From positions 1 through 64,000 of the forward strand of contig JABYQS010000157.1 of assembly GCA_022592435.1 (NCBI GenBank): a stretch of DNA of 64,000 bases. Direction: 5' to 3'. The position numbers and the translations under genes are program-made. Positions 45,920 to 57,249 of this stretch are shown one piece after another. Source of the DNA: Cerioporus squamosus. Lineage: Eukaryota; Basidiomycota; Agaricomycetes; Polyporales; Polyporaceae. Every line of letters begins with the position of its first letter. Within the stretch, counting starts at the first letter, position 1. The notes beneath the pieces were generated by a model. That model had not been told where the DNA came from. It ran no database searches and saw only the letters and a program-made list of their open reading frames with translations.

Positions 45920-46519
45920 TGATGAAGTCTGAATCTGTGAAGGCAAGTCGCAACGACTAGCAGACGAGTGGACAACACGAGTCCTCAGTCAGTAGAGCAA
46001 AAGACTAATAGCATAGACACAAGTACCTAGCAGACGAGTGGACAACACGAGCTACAAAGTACTTGTAAGTAAAGCATAAGTAAGCATAGGTAGGCGAGTA
46101 CTTACTCCTCAGTCAGTAGAGCAAAAGACTGAGGAGACAAAGCCCAAGAGTCCCTCTTTATATACTGTGTCTGGAGTAGCATGAGTAAGCGACAGAAAGG
46201 AGAGCATAATACTGTCTGAGTCAGAACGAGTAGGGATAACTCAGACAATGACGAAGGATGACGAAGATACGACAAATACGAGGTCACAAGGGCATGTCTA
46301 GTACAGCCCAGAGATATCTAGAAAGAACTAGAAAGGTCCGGAGCATTGCAGAACGCACTGGAATGGACTGGAAACAAAGAGAAGCCAGGTAACCACATGG
46401 TTTCGTACAACGTACCCTAAAAGGAAAGGAAGACGCATAGCCTAAGATCTAATCGTAAGAGGCTGTGCCCATAGCGCCTAATGCGCAACTGATGTCCATA
46501 GTCCATAGTAAGTTCAACA
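45920..46519 (-). repeat. Copia 5' LTR
   Basis: 600 bp, TGTTGAAC...CTTCATCA on the minus strand. Differs from the 3' LTR by a handful of substitutions and an 8-base insertion. The LTR TATA box lies at about 46158-46165. Confidence 0.9.
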
Positions 46520-46524
46520 CAGGG

Positions 46525-46790
46525 GGCGGGTTCCAGGTCGAGATAGCTTGCTACAGCGACTTTAAGTGCTGAAGTCCATAGTGCTTGCAGTGGTGCGGTC
46601 ATGTGATCATCAGACTTAGCCACATTTTCTCGTCAATGGTCCGACTAAATACATAGTTACACGACAGGCTGTGTTACAAGGCAAGCGGTATGCGAAGCTC
46701 GACCCTCAAGTGCGTGACTAGAGTAAACCTGACATACAAGGCCAGAACGCGTACATAGACAGACGGGGGACACGTGAACTAGGACAGCAC
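46525..46790. other. Spacer 3' of KDZ-3
   Basis: No gene seen. It follows the right CAGGG duplication and was continuous with 27147 before the Copia inserted. Confidence 0.35.
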
Positions 46791-49700
46791 TCATTCGTCT
46801 GGCTCAAACACAGACACTACAGCAGGCTCGGTAGCGGCGAGAAGTTCGGGTCCAGTATCGTCGTCGGTCGGATCGCCTAAGCACACCCACACCCAGACAT
46901 CTCGCCAGGTCTTAACACAGGAGTCGCGCAACGATCTGCGTAGTGCGGCTTGACGCCGCGCATATGCGTTCGCCCCTTCAAGGTACTCCGGACGATTGAG
47001 ATGTACTTGATCAACACGTCCGGTCCACCACTCGGCTGCCCATTCATGATACGCGGTGGTGTGGCGCATCTCCTCTTGCAGGAGTTTGACTTCTTCAGTC
47101 CAACGATTGGCCCAGGCGCGAGCTTTGCACCACTCTACCCGCAGAGCTACAACGTATGTCCATGGTCAGTCTCAGGTTAGCAGATAAACGTGAAGTCGGA
47201 CATACATTCTTGTAGGCTCTGGTCGACGCCGCCAAGCGCGTCTCCAGACTCGGAAGCAGATGGGGTCGCAGTGGCTCGCCAGATTCACGAGATTGACCGT
47301 CGCCCTTCAGACTCGCCCTCTTCTCCCTCGGTGACGTGGCGGATGTCAGCTTGCTGCAAGGGCCGCAGGTGTTCCTGCCACTCTGATGAACCAAGCCGAG
47401 GGCGAAGTGACTGGATCGCAGTGTAAGCAGCGCGGTAGCGCTCGGCGTCAGCGTCGATTTTCGTGTCAACTTGCTTGACGATGGTCTGGGCCCGAGTGTT
47501 TGCACGCTGGCCCTGGGCGAAGCGGTTCTTATTACTGTAGAGGTGTGTCCGCATCTCGATGTGTCCGCGGAGGTCGCTGAGGGAGTCGAATGCTTGCGCG
47601 CAGCGGAGCCACCATTCTTGGAGGAGGAGAGAGGGATCACATGGGAGGAGGGACGCAGCAGCGGAGGGAAGCAGGAGTGGGATGTTGTGAGGCATGTAGC
47701 ATTCCTCCACCAGGGACATGAGGCGAACACGGTACGTGGAGATGCCCGGCATGTAGAGCTGTTGGATCTCCATCCAGGCATCGATGCGCCGGCGCAGGAC
47801 ATTTTGCCTCTCTTGCAGTTTGGCGCGCTGTAGATCCGTGGCGTGCATAGAGAGCGCCTGCACTTCTGACTTCAAGCGATGTCTGCGAAAGGTGTCAGGA
47901 TGACAATCAATGTGTATGACATGTTGCACACTTACTGCAGTTCTTCGAGCTTGACGCCCGCAATTATCATGCCGCCAGCCGGAAACTTGTCATGGAGCAC
48001 CACTGCGGTGCCTGCCTTGAGAGCCTCGGCATCCTCCTCCGTGAGTTGACGCTTGATAGCGGCTTGAGTGATGGCTGCGAACATCGGACATCAGGATCAA
48101 AGTGGCACGCATCGAACATCAGGATCAAAGTGGCACGCATCGAACATGGGACTACGTACCCGGCCGTTTGATGAAGAAGGGGTTAGGCTGAGAGCGGTCT
48201 GCTTCCCAGGATTCAACGGCGGTCCGCCATTCCGCTACAGCATCCGGAGGCAAGGACTCCATGTAGTCCCGGAAGGCGCACACTTGGGTGTTGCGCTCTG
48301 GGACACCCTTCTTGATCTTATTCAAGAGATAGCCAGCTGTGGAAGCCAGTTAGCTTAGCATGATGACCGGGGTCTGGGACAGAAGACATACGCAGCATGA
48401 TCACCTTGCCCCAATTATGGTGAGCGAAGATGTCGTCCAAGGTATCACGACGGGAGCCCAGCCCCATCTCCTTCGTGCTCGAGGCAGCGGCGTTGAACTC
48501 GGCCCACAGACGCTCGATGCTTTCGCCGTCGTACCGGCATGCGAAGGGGATGAAGTGGAGGTTGTAGTTGGCGCGACAGTGCTCTCGATGAGCATTGATA
48601 TGGAACTTGGGGATCGCCCACTGGATGTCGTGCGCTGACACATCCCAGCCGTATTGGTCAAAGCGGCAGTCGATGTTCTTGTTGTAGATGCAAGAGACGT
48701 CGTAGGAGGCCATGACGTCCTCGGGCGCGTTCTGCTGCAAGGAAGAATGGAAGACGAAGTCTACGTTGACATGCCTGCAATCACGCATGAGCAAGAGCCC
48801 CGGCATAATGAGTAAGGAGAACGTACTGCTCGCCCTTCTGGAGGTCGCCCGTAGAACACGGCCGCTTCATGCCATGGCGTGCGCAGTCCACACTGATGAC
48901 TCCTGTGGCCGCTAGTCCAGCTGAATTCTTGAGCGTCGCAAGCTTGACGGCGTCGTGATTGTTGCAGTGATTTGACGGGGTGGTGACGAGCTCTTCGTCA
49001 AAAGCGGCGAGATGGGCCTTGTACACGAGCTCAGAGACCATGTAGGCGTAGCCGTGGTTCAATCCGGAGTCGGCCTCGTCCGAGGAGACCTTCTTCCGTT
49101 TGAGACGGAAGTTTGCATCGAGTGCGAGGAACAAACGACGCAACCAGCTGTTTGCGCACGTTCAGCAGACGAAGAATGTTCGCGGTCTACAGGGACATAC
49201 CTGTCAGGCTTAGGAGGGGCAGGTGTGGGCTCCGTAGAACGCTCCGGGGATGAGGATGCATGGTCAGATTCGCCGGAGGGCTCCGGCAAGCAGTCCACAG
49301 GGCAGGAGTCCAAGCGTGCCTCAGACGACGGCGCGTGCGGGATGTTCTTCCCAGGCTGCGGGCATGCCGGACAGTGGACAGCGCATTCCCCAGGCTGCGT
49401 CGCCTTGATACCTCCAGAGTCGTTGCCGCGACCGGCGCACTTCATCATCTTCAAGTGGCGCCACTTACGGATCATGGTCAAGAATGCGTGATAGTGATCC
49501 TGATGTCATGATGTCAGTGTCCGCGACAAGAGCAGACCGAACTATGAGCTTACCCTAGGGGGCAAGGTGCCGGTGTTATCGGTGCGACGAGTGAGCGTGG
49601 TGTAGTATCCGAAGGCAGAGACCTTCGACTGTCCAGAGAGAGTTTGGAACATCTCCAACAGACCGAATGTCGCCGCTGTCTTTGGGTTGATAGAAGTTGC

Positions 49701-50993
49701 AGGAAACCAGCGGGCGCGAAGGACTTGGAGGTGGAGCGGAAGAGCGCTCTCGCACCCGCAGTAGTCGACATTGAGCTCGTGGATACCAACGAGGTCCAGG
49801 AGGACAAAGTCTTCACCCCAGCAGGGCACAGGGTTGAGACACGTCTCTCCGGGTTCATGGCCAAGCTGGACGCGTAGACCGAGAGACTTGAGGGACACGT
49901 GCGAGAAGTGCCCTGCATCCCACCGCTATCCAACTTTCGGCCGTCTTCAGGGTTTACATATCTGAGCGACTGCGAGCTTGAGCTTGAACGTCAGTCTCAC
50001 TCGCTTGCTACCGTCCATCGTTGTGAGGTCAAGAGGAGATCATGTCACTTAATGCACACTTGAACTCCGCCAAGTGGTAGTGGAGGTCCGCTTCTACATT
50101 GGCTTTTGGGAACAGAACCCACAGCTCAAGCGCTGGCCGGCGCTCTCTCCGATTTTGATGTCTATAGCCTCCCTCCCTCTCGGACTGCCTCCGCAACACT
50201 TGCAGGCAACAGAGAGGGAGTTATACTTCCATTACATTGTGAATCTGCAGGAAAGAGAGCAGTCTGTGCAGCTGAACATGCCAACTTACCATCTATAGAA
50301 AGGGCACTTTCCTAATCTGTTCGAGACGATTTACCTACAGAAGATACGACATGTACGAAGGCCACAAGCACGTACCTGGATGCGATGCATAGGGTGTGCA
50401 ACATGGGCTGCGACGAGGCAGACCTTGCAGTGCAGCCGAACGTCGTGACAGTCTTTGCATTGATATGTACCTTCCGCGAGGCCACAAGGACAGAGCCCCT
50501 GCGAGTACTTGCCTCGGCCTTCCAGCCGCAGGAGTTCTGCGAGGTAAGCACCGGCTTCTCCGATCCACTGCAGGAGGGGCCGATCCTAAGCGATCGTGAT
50601 GAGTTCAGTGCACAAGTGGAGGCTCAGACTACTCACCCCGGCGGTGCGGTTGCGTGTAGCCGCTTCATCGCTCTGTTGCTCGCACAGCTCGAATTGCTGG
50701 TACAGGTACTCGAGTTCCTCGATGACATTGGTGTTGCCGTCGTAGAGCGAGCTGGAGTAATCGAGGGAGACCAGGGATGACATGGTGGATGAGGAAGGTA
50801 GCGATGCGGCTCGCGGACGTTTCTTTTGGGACACCGGCATGTCGTGGTACGTGGTGTTGACACTGGTGCGGTCGCCACGGGTGGACCAGTCGATGTGGAT
50901 GAATTTCTCGCAAGGTGTTGATGTCGATGCACCGTCCTCGTCCTCGTTGTCAGAGTCCGCATACAGAGGTTTGCGACGGCGAATACGTTTCAT
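46791..50993 (-). pseudogene. KDZ-3 transposase (CxC2 type), nonsense-interrupted
   Basis: Multi-exon minus-strand gene, start MKRIRRRKPLYADSDNEDED (50993). Order: acidic/Ser head, ELEYLYQQFELCEQQ, cysteine cluster (about 50390-50560), LKSLGLRVQLGHEPGETC, CPACPQPGKN, LALDANFRLKRKK, core VDCARHGMKRP, SYDVSCIYNKN, FHINAHREHC, ESIERLWAEFNA, then helical segments and VEWCKARAWANRW..LEGANAYARRQAALRR, stop at 46791. At 47285-47287 a TGA replaces the Trp of the conserved IS-W-IW motif (EGRRSIS-stop-IWRA; KDZ-2 reads EISWIWKA). Otherwise it looks complete. Its own element ends were not found. Confidence 0.85.
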
Positions 50994-51640
50994 GGTGAGG
51001 AGGCGGCGGATGGAGTGGAACCAACGGGAAGGCATAGGGTGTGCCACGGGTGTTCCCGCGGGGGTCTCGGACCGAACCCGCACCCGCACCCGCGCAGAAA
51101 CCCGACCCGCGAACCCGCGGGTTCCCACGGGTACGGGGATAAGCGCCGGGGCTCACGGATACCGTGGGTACGGGTATCCCGTGGGTTTTCTGTCAGGTTT
51201 CCTCTGCTCTTCCACCCTCATCCACTTCCTGCTTGCTTCACACCTCTCTGGGGCTATCTGGATGTCCTCTCCACACTTTCTATGTCATCTGCAGGCTGTT
51301 CAATCTAAGATATCCAAGCTCCCTCTGCCCTGCCACTCTTCTGGGTGATCCTGCTGTATCTCAGCAAGACCTCGATGGATTCTCAAGATCTCGGGCTTGG
51401 AACGTAGCGTACAGGAAGGAGGACATAGTAGACAAGGAGGAAGATGGAAATGTGCCTTGTGGTAAGTATAGCACTTCATCTTCTGCTCCCCATCCCCATC
51501 CCCCAAAGCGGTCAAGATAATCCGCTCTCATACCCCCATTTTTCATCCGTTTGAGCTGAAAAAGGGCTTGATTGAAAGCTCCATGGTCACCGTGTTCGAA
51601 CGAGCCATCATCGGTCGCAATGCGTGCATTTCGGCGGTCG
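50994..51640. other. Region upstream of KDZ-3, GC-rich repeat words
   Basis: From about 51040 to 51185, ACCCGCGGGT-like words (GAACCCGCGGG, CCCACGGGTACGGG) recur. A related cluster is at 63235-63366 beyond E3. No gene seen. The KDZ-3 promoter should lie here. Confidence 0.45.
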
Positions 51641-51695
51641 GTATGGCTGATTTACTGTGCAGCCAAAGGCTGACACAGTAAATCAGCCATATCTT
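51641..51695. repeat. Long hairpin 1
   Basis: ATGGCTGATTTACTGTG and, after a short loop, CACAGTAAATCAGCCAT form a 17-bp perfect stem. Confidence 0.75.
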
Positions 51696-51869
51696 CATGG
51701 TTTCACCGCGCATTCGTTCACTTTTTGGTGTATGCACTCGTTAATCATTCATAAACGTCTGGTTAAAGCCGTTTCCCGTTGTGCTAACTTGTCCTTGTTG
51801 TAGAGCCCATGCAAGGTGCTACCTAGGGGTTGTACCAATAGCTTGGTAGCGCTTGTTACAGCGGACGGC

Positions 51870-51931
51870 TGACGGTGCGTTTTATATCGCTGGAAAGCTA
51901 CGATCCGTAGCTTTCCAACGGTATAAAACTT
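51870..51931. repeat. Long hairpin 2
   Basis: GTTTTATATCGCTGGAAAGC and GCTTTCCAACGGTATAAAAC are near-perfect inverted arms around TACGATCCGTA. It lies just outside E3's left end. Confidence 0.7.
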
Positions 51932-51943
51932 ATCGCGAGACGT

Positions 51944-51951
51944 TACAATTT
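51944..51951. repeat. E3 target-site duplication, left copy (TACAATTT)
   Basis: TACAATTT abuts CACCTGATC at the left end and recurs at 63217-63224 after the inverted terminus. Confidence 0.9.
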
Positions 51952-52445
51952 CACCTGATCATCACGATATATCAGTTCATCAAACTGGACATACCCGGGG
52001 GTACGGCAAGTCTAGATGACTTGGACCCCCCCAAACCCTCCGCTGCCAATACCGCTGCCAATAATACCTCCGTTTCCCCGAGGTAGTAGTCCCTCCGCCC
52101 CTCCCCAATATGGGGGCGCGTGGGCGGGTGAGTCGGTGCCCGGCAAGCTCCGGGGTGCGTTCCCGCGCCATCGGGAGGCGCTTCCCGCCTGCCAAGTGCC
52201 TGCCCCTCCTTGCCGCCGCCATCAACACCCTCTCCCTGCCGTCCTCGACGTTGAGCACGACGTCCGCGCATCCCCGCCCTTCCAGTGGGCCGTTCTCCGT
52301 CGTTCTTTCGATGTTTGTACATAGTTTAGGCTGTTCTATTCGATTACAAGGTTTGCTAACTCATCGTCCACCAGTACCACCCTCCCGCCACCCACTGCGT
52401 CCCGCCGCCGCCCGCCCTTGTCCCGCCGTCCCGCCCTTGTCCCGC
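51952..52445 (+). repeat. E3 left terminal inverted repeat
   Basis: Pairs with 62724-63216. The inner part ends in CCCGCCCTTGTCCCGCCGT tandem words. Open frames inside it are by-products. Confidence 0.9.
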
Positions 52446-53412
52446 CGTCCCGCCCTTGTCCCGCCGCTGTCGGAGCCACGTCAGCGCCAAGGGCGACCGC
52501 TAGCGTTAGCTGCTCCACGGCTAGTGGCATTCCATCAGCTGCAGCCTGCCTCGTGGTCGGAGAGGGCCCAGCCATGGTACCAGGCGTTGCCATCAGCCGT
52601 AGCCGAGCGCTGCGCTCCCGCCGCTGCCCCCACCCAAGTCTTACGCCATCGCGGTACGTCGTCCGTCGTGGCGTTGTGCTGCTTCGTTGCTGACAGTATC
52701 TGATAGAGCCTGCAGGGAGCTCGCTGGGGATACAGTTTTGCTTTACCAGCTACGCCGGCCCCTGCGTCAATGATAGAGCCAGGTACAATACCGGCGGTGC
52801 TTGGCGCAATTGCGCGCCTGTCCTCGGCTACAATGACCATCAACGCTCTGCTTCATATCACCTGCCGCCATCCCACCCCCAAGGTCAATGGTGAGGTGCC
52901 CGACCTCCCTGTCTGCAAGAAACCCGGACTCCTTCGTCTGCAGGTCTCATGCAGGTAAGTGCTAATCCACTGGTTGTATAATCTAGGAGGCATCCTCTGG
53001 CATCCTACCGCATCAGGGGACAGTATCATGTGGCCGGTCGCGCGGGTGCCTGAGCCTCGCTTGCGCTTGCCGATCGATGGTAGATCGCGCGCGATCGTCC
53101 GAGTCTCCGTACATGCAAGATGCTACTCAGCGTTCAGCTGTATGTATTGAACTGCTGTATCGTCACTGTAGATGTAGATGGTATCGAGTTATGCATGCTT
53201 TTGTATGTACTGAGTATCCTGACTTTGAACTTAGTTCCTCCCCCGCAACCCGCTCTACTCACGTCCACGGCCGTCGGCTTGAAGTTCAATCTTATCATTT
53301 AGATTATCATCTCTCGCAGCCGCAGGCACGCACCGCCACAACCCACACCATCGATCATATCCGCCTTATAATGCTCCCTTCAGCACCCCGGTACTGTAGT
53401 ACTGACCGCACA
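52446..53412. other. E3 left interior upstream of KDZ-4
   Basis: No gene supported. It would include the KDZ-4 promoter and 5' UTR. Confidence 0.35.
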
Positions 53413-56400
53413 ATGTCAAAAAGCGGGGCGTCCAGGCATGTCCGCGTCGCCGGACCGATTCATCGGCGGGCAGTGCCATCGGGATTGCGAATGAACAGCG
53501 AGATTCGCGACAAGTGCTACGGCCCCCGCGAGATCCAGGCCGCAAAGGAGGAAGCAGCCAAAGCTGCTCAGGCGTCCCAAGGTGTGACTGCATGGGAAGT
53601 TTGTTACGGACTCTATCACTGAGCCTCAGCCTCAGGTTCTACACTGACACCCGCCGAGAACACCGAATGGGACGGCGACGAAGAAGTAGACAACAATCCC
53701 CCACCCTACATCCAGGAAGACGACGGAGATCCCGAGTACGAGGACATCCCCGACGACCCCGACAATCCGTCGGCTTCCATTCATCTAGCAATCCGCGACA
53801 TAATAGATACCTAGTAAGTAGCGCTGCTAACGGCTTCTTGACCGTTGCTAATGACAACTCCTACTGCATAATAGTTCTGGCCATCGTGTCTATCAAGACA
53901 AGCGGACATGGCAGCATCGCATGCGCAACCTGAACAAGAACTGGGAGCCGTTGCTCCCGGAACTCGTGGAAGGCTATCTCAAGTTTCGCGAGGGAGGGAT
54001 GGCTCCGCCGCCAAATGCCGATGAAATGGAGGCGCAAGAGTCAATCTCGATCCTGGATCTGTACACTCTGGAAACCGCCACGACCTTTGCGATCCGCAGT
54101 GACCAGCGCAAGGCCGAGGCGCTCATGGCCGCCGGCTACATCGGCAATGCTCCCCTTTTCCCATCTGTTGCGATCTCCGTCAAAACACTGGAGTTGTGCC
54201 GGACTATCCGCCTCTTCAAAGCTTCGTTCAGTACAGAGGCGTTCACGAAGCTCGTATGTCACCACTACTTTGTGAGTTCTTGGTTTTTTGCTATGGGGGA
54301 CATTCTGGGACATTCCGATTTATCTTGTAATTCACAGATCCCATATCGCCGGCAATATCGGAATGCGATTGCCGATGCCTTTGACATTTATCTGCTGATT
54401 CTGCAGAACGTGGACAAGCTCGTGATGAAGGAGCTCGGTCGAGATTCAGCGGATTGGCGCGCCATCAACGGCTGTCCGGCATGTGCTTGCGAGGTACGTC
54501 CGTGGAGTTGTGAACCGCCCCTCCCGACTAACATGTTCAGTAGCTTGAGGACGAAGAACCCCCTACACACACTAGAATCGTGTGCATGGACGGCAACAAC
54601 TCGCTGAAGCGACTCGCGCCCAGCGACCGTCGCAAAGCAGGCGATTCCAGAACATTTGACAGCGACTACATCCTCCCACGCAACTGCGTCAATCAGTTCG
54701 CCAACGAGGTGAAGGGTCGCCAAGTGCTCACCAAGCCGGCGGTACCATTAGACTCTGACGCCGAGGCGAGCGACGACGAGACTCCGGTAGGCGCGGAAGG
54801 CGACCCGACCGACGGAGTTAGTTCCGGCACCACACCCTGCGCAACGAACTGGAAGGCGGCATCAGCAGACGAGACGAAGCGGATGTGGGGTATGTTCGAT
54901 GAGACCGGCATTTTCGCTTGCGCTTGCAGGCACGGCATCATCCTATGGATTGTTGACATGGTCCGCAGCGGAGAACTGTGAGTGCAATCTTTTCCGCCGG
55001 AACGCACGCGGCAGATGTGGCTAATGCATGATGTCATCCAGGGCAAAGTATGGCCTCGCCATAATCGCAAAGCTCCTGCGCACTATCCGTGGCAAGATGC
55101 TTGTAGGCTACGACATCGGCTGCGCATTCGAGGAGACAGTGAAGAACAGCAGCTTAGGGCCGGAGTTCATTGCGAGCGCGTCACGCTTCTGCGTAAACGC
55201 GTTCCATGGATACTCCCACTTGTATACGTGTCAGGTACAGCATCACCCAAACACTATCCCCGGGATCGGCATCGAGGATCTCGAGACGATGGAGCGAATT
55301 TTCTCCGGGTCCAACGAGCTGGCTCCAGTCACTCGGTACGCGTCCCCGTACCGCCGGCACGCCCTGATCGACATGTACTTCCGCCACTGGGACTTCGAGA
55401 AGTACTCAAACATTGCATCAATGCTCTACGGCAATTATCGACAGGCCCTCGAAATTATTGAGAAGGAACCGATGCTCACCGCGAGCCTTGCCGAGTTGCA
55501 AATCTCGACCAACGACCTCAAGCGCTTCTATTCCGAAGAGCGGCAATACTTCGTTACCCTACGTGATGAGGACCCCGCCAACATCCACGCAATTGCATAT
55601 GTCGAAGCCCTGCAACGATTCCAGAAGGCACAGTAAGTACATCATGCATGTCTTTGCCCCACCACACTCATGTTTCCTCTAGAGAGGAGTACAACGACGT
55701 TGGCAAACGCTTCGCAAGGTTTGGACCTCGTGCTCCACCTCCCGGGGCGACACGCGACGTGGAAGTCCGGTTCCTGGCCCCGGTGACCGGTCCCACTCAT
55801 TATGAGACCGATCACTCAGCAACTGCGAGGCTGGAGACGCGACTCCGGCAACTTCGGGATCGGGTAGATCGCCTCGAATCTGACGTATGCGCGATCGAAG
55901 CGGCTCTGGCGATCGAGCAGCACTGGCAGCCCGACGACTTCTTGTTCAAGGAGACAGTCAAGTACATGGCTTCGCGTCGTTACCAGCGCGCACTCGGGAA
56001 GCTCCAACGCCTGGTAATCCAGCGACTATTCGAATTGCACAAACTGAACATTGTGAAGACTGGTACGTGCTCGATCTCTGCACATGCGCAATGTACTGAT
56101 GATGTCATCTATCAGGATACAAGGTTCGGAAGTTTGCAGCGTTGGTGCAAGGCCATCCGCAATGCTGTTGCGGAGTACAACGCGGCGGCAATCGCGCTCG
56201 ATCCCCCACGTCCACAGATCGATTGGAGCGAGGTGTCACACTACAGCTTCGTCGAGGAGTTCGCCCTTCTCCAGGATACCCGGAACGATATCCGCGAGAA
56301 GCAGTGGTCACACCCGCAGGTTCGCGAGTACATGCGTCTAGCGCGCCGAATCGAGCACGCACACGAGGAGATCGCGAACACGAACCGAGAACTCCGGCGA

Positions 56401-56763
56401 TTACATACATGGATTCGCGATGAGGAACTTCTGTTCCAAAGCACACTTCGGCGTCTCCGCGAGGAGAAGAACGTCCTCTACCCCGCAATTCTGGACTACT
56501 GCCAGCGGCGTCGGGCTGCAAATGCGCGCAACATGACGTACATTGAAGCAACATATGGTCTTCCGGGATTCTCTGGAATTCGTGCTCCCGGGAAGCGTGT
56601 AGGTGCAAATCTGGTGTCACAAACCGGGCCTTTGCCCGAGGACGCTTCCCCGCCCGAACCTGTCCCTCCACATGCATCGGATGTTGCGGACCTTGCAGTA
56701 GATGAGGATGCTGATGGAGAGGTCACATCGATCATACATTATCTCGCAGACCTTACGACGTAG
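53413..56763 (+). pseudogene. KDZ-4 transposase (CxC1 type), probable frameshift
   Basis: Start MSKSGASRHVRVAGPIHRR (53413). Exons join in phase through acidic PPPYIQEDDGDPEYEDIPDD, WQHRMRNLNKNWEPLLPELV, IPYRRQYRNAIADAFDIYLL, CPACACELEDE, VCMDGNNSLKR, DYILPRNCVNQFANEV, WGMFDETGIFACACRHGIIL, GYDIGCAFEETV, NAFHGYSHLYTCQ, GIEDLETMERIFSGSN and QRLFELHKLNIVKTG. This is the CxC1 branch of KDZ transposases, distinct from KDZ-1 to KDZ-3. The 53-base intron 56063-56115 has good sites, but splicing it leads into GYKVRKFAALVQ and then out of frame before KAIRNAV. If the intron is retained the frame stays open to the stop at 56763. Best read as a short deletion near 56146. Confidence 0.88.
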
Positions 56764-57249
56764 ACTCACTTCATGTATGACCCTGGTTTGTAAAGATGCG
56801 ACTGTGCATGTCAGAATATGAATACCTTGGTGTTTTGCATGCTTGAGGCGTGATTCTACATTATACAGCTATTGTTCAACGTAATTTTTGTGACCATACA
56901 ACGAGAACGAATTTCAAACATGTCAGTAGGTGCGCGCACCTGGAGTGCCAAAGAGCACTTCACATAAACCCCTCTTCTTGCTCTATACACATCTTAACTC
57001 GACCGTAAAATTTCAAACTTCGAGGGACTACAACATATGCTATTCTATACACATCGTAGTACTTTGGAGGCCTTTGGCAAGACGGTGCACCCTACAAGTG
57101 ATAAGTTGTGTCTAGACGAGAGCGATATCCAACCGCGAAGTACGGGCGCCAACAGCTCAAACTTCTTGCTCTCTGACCACTCGGACTCACCTCCCTCTTG
57201 CCTCTGTCGCCACCGATCACCCTCGATCGTTTTCTTCAAGAACGCTACG
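56764..57249. other. Spacer 3' of KDZ-4, no gene seen
   Basis: AT-richer spacer with no supported exon. Promoter of the next gene presumed. Confidence 0.35.

Larger units (their letters stand above)
27153..46519 (-). mobile_element. Ty1/Copia LTR retrotransposon split by E2
   Basis: Minus-strand Copia element. It has LTRs at both ends, a primer-binding site, a gag-pol frame read from 45397 leftward, a polypurine run before the 3' LTR, and 5-bp duplications. About 6.5 kb belongs to the Copia itself. The 12.8-kb transposon E2 is inserted in the reverse transcriptase coding region. LTRs differ at only a few bases plus one 8-bp indel, so insertion was recent. Two frameshifts in pol (about 42885 and 42340) make this copy defective even without E2. 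Confidence 0.9.

Noticed and set aside
52110..52703. Pro/Arg/Ser-rich open frame in the E3 terminal repeat
   Set aside because: Lies inside the inverted repeat and its mirror occurs at the other end. GC-driven, no domain.
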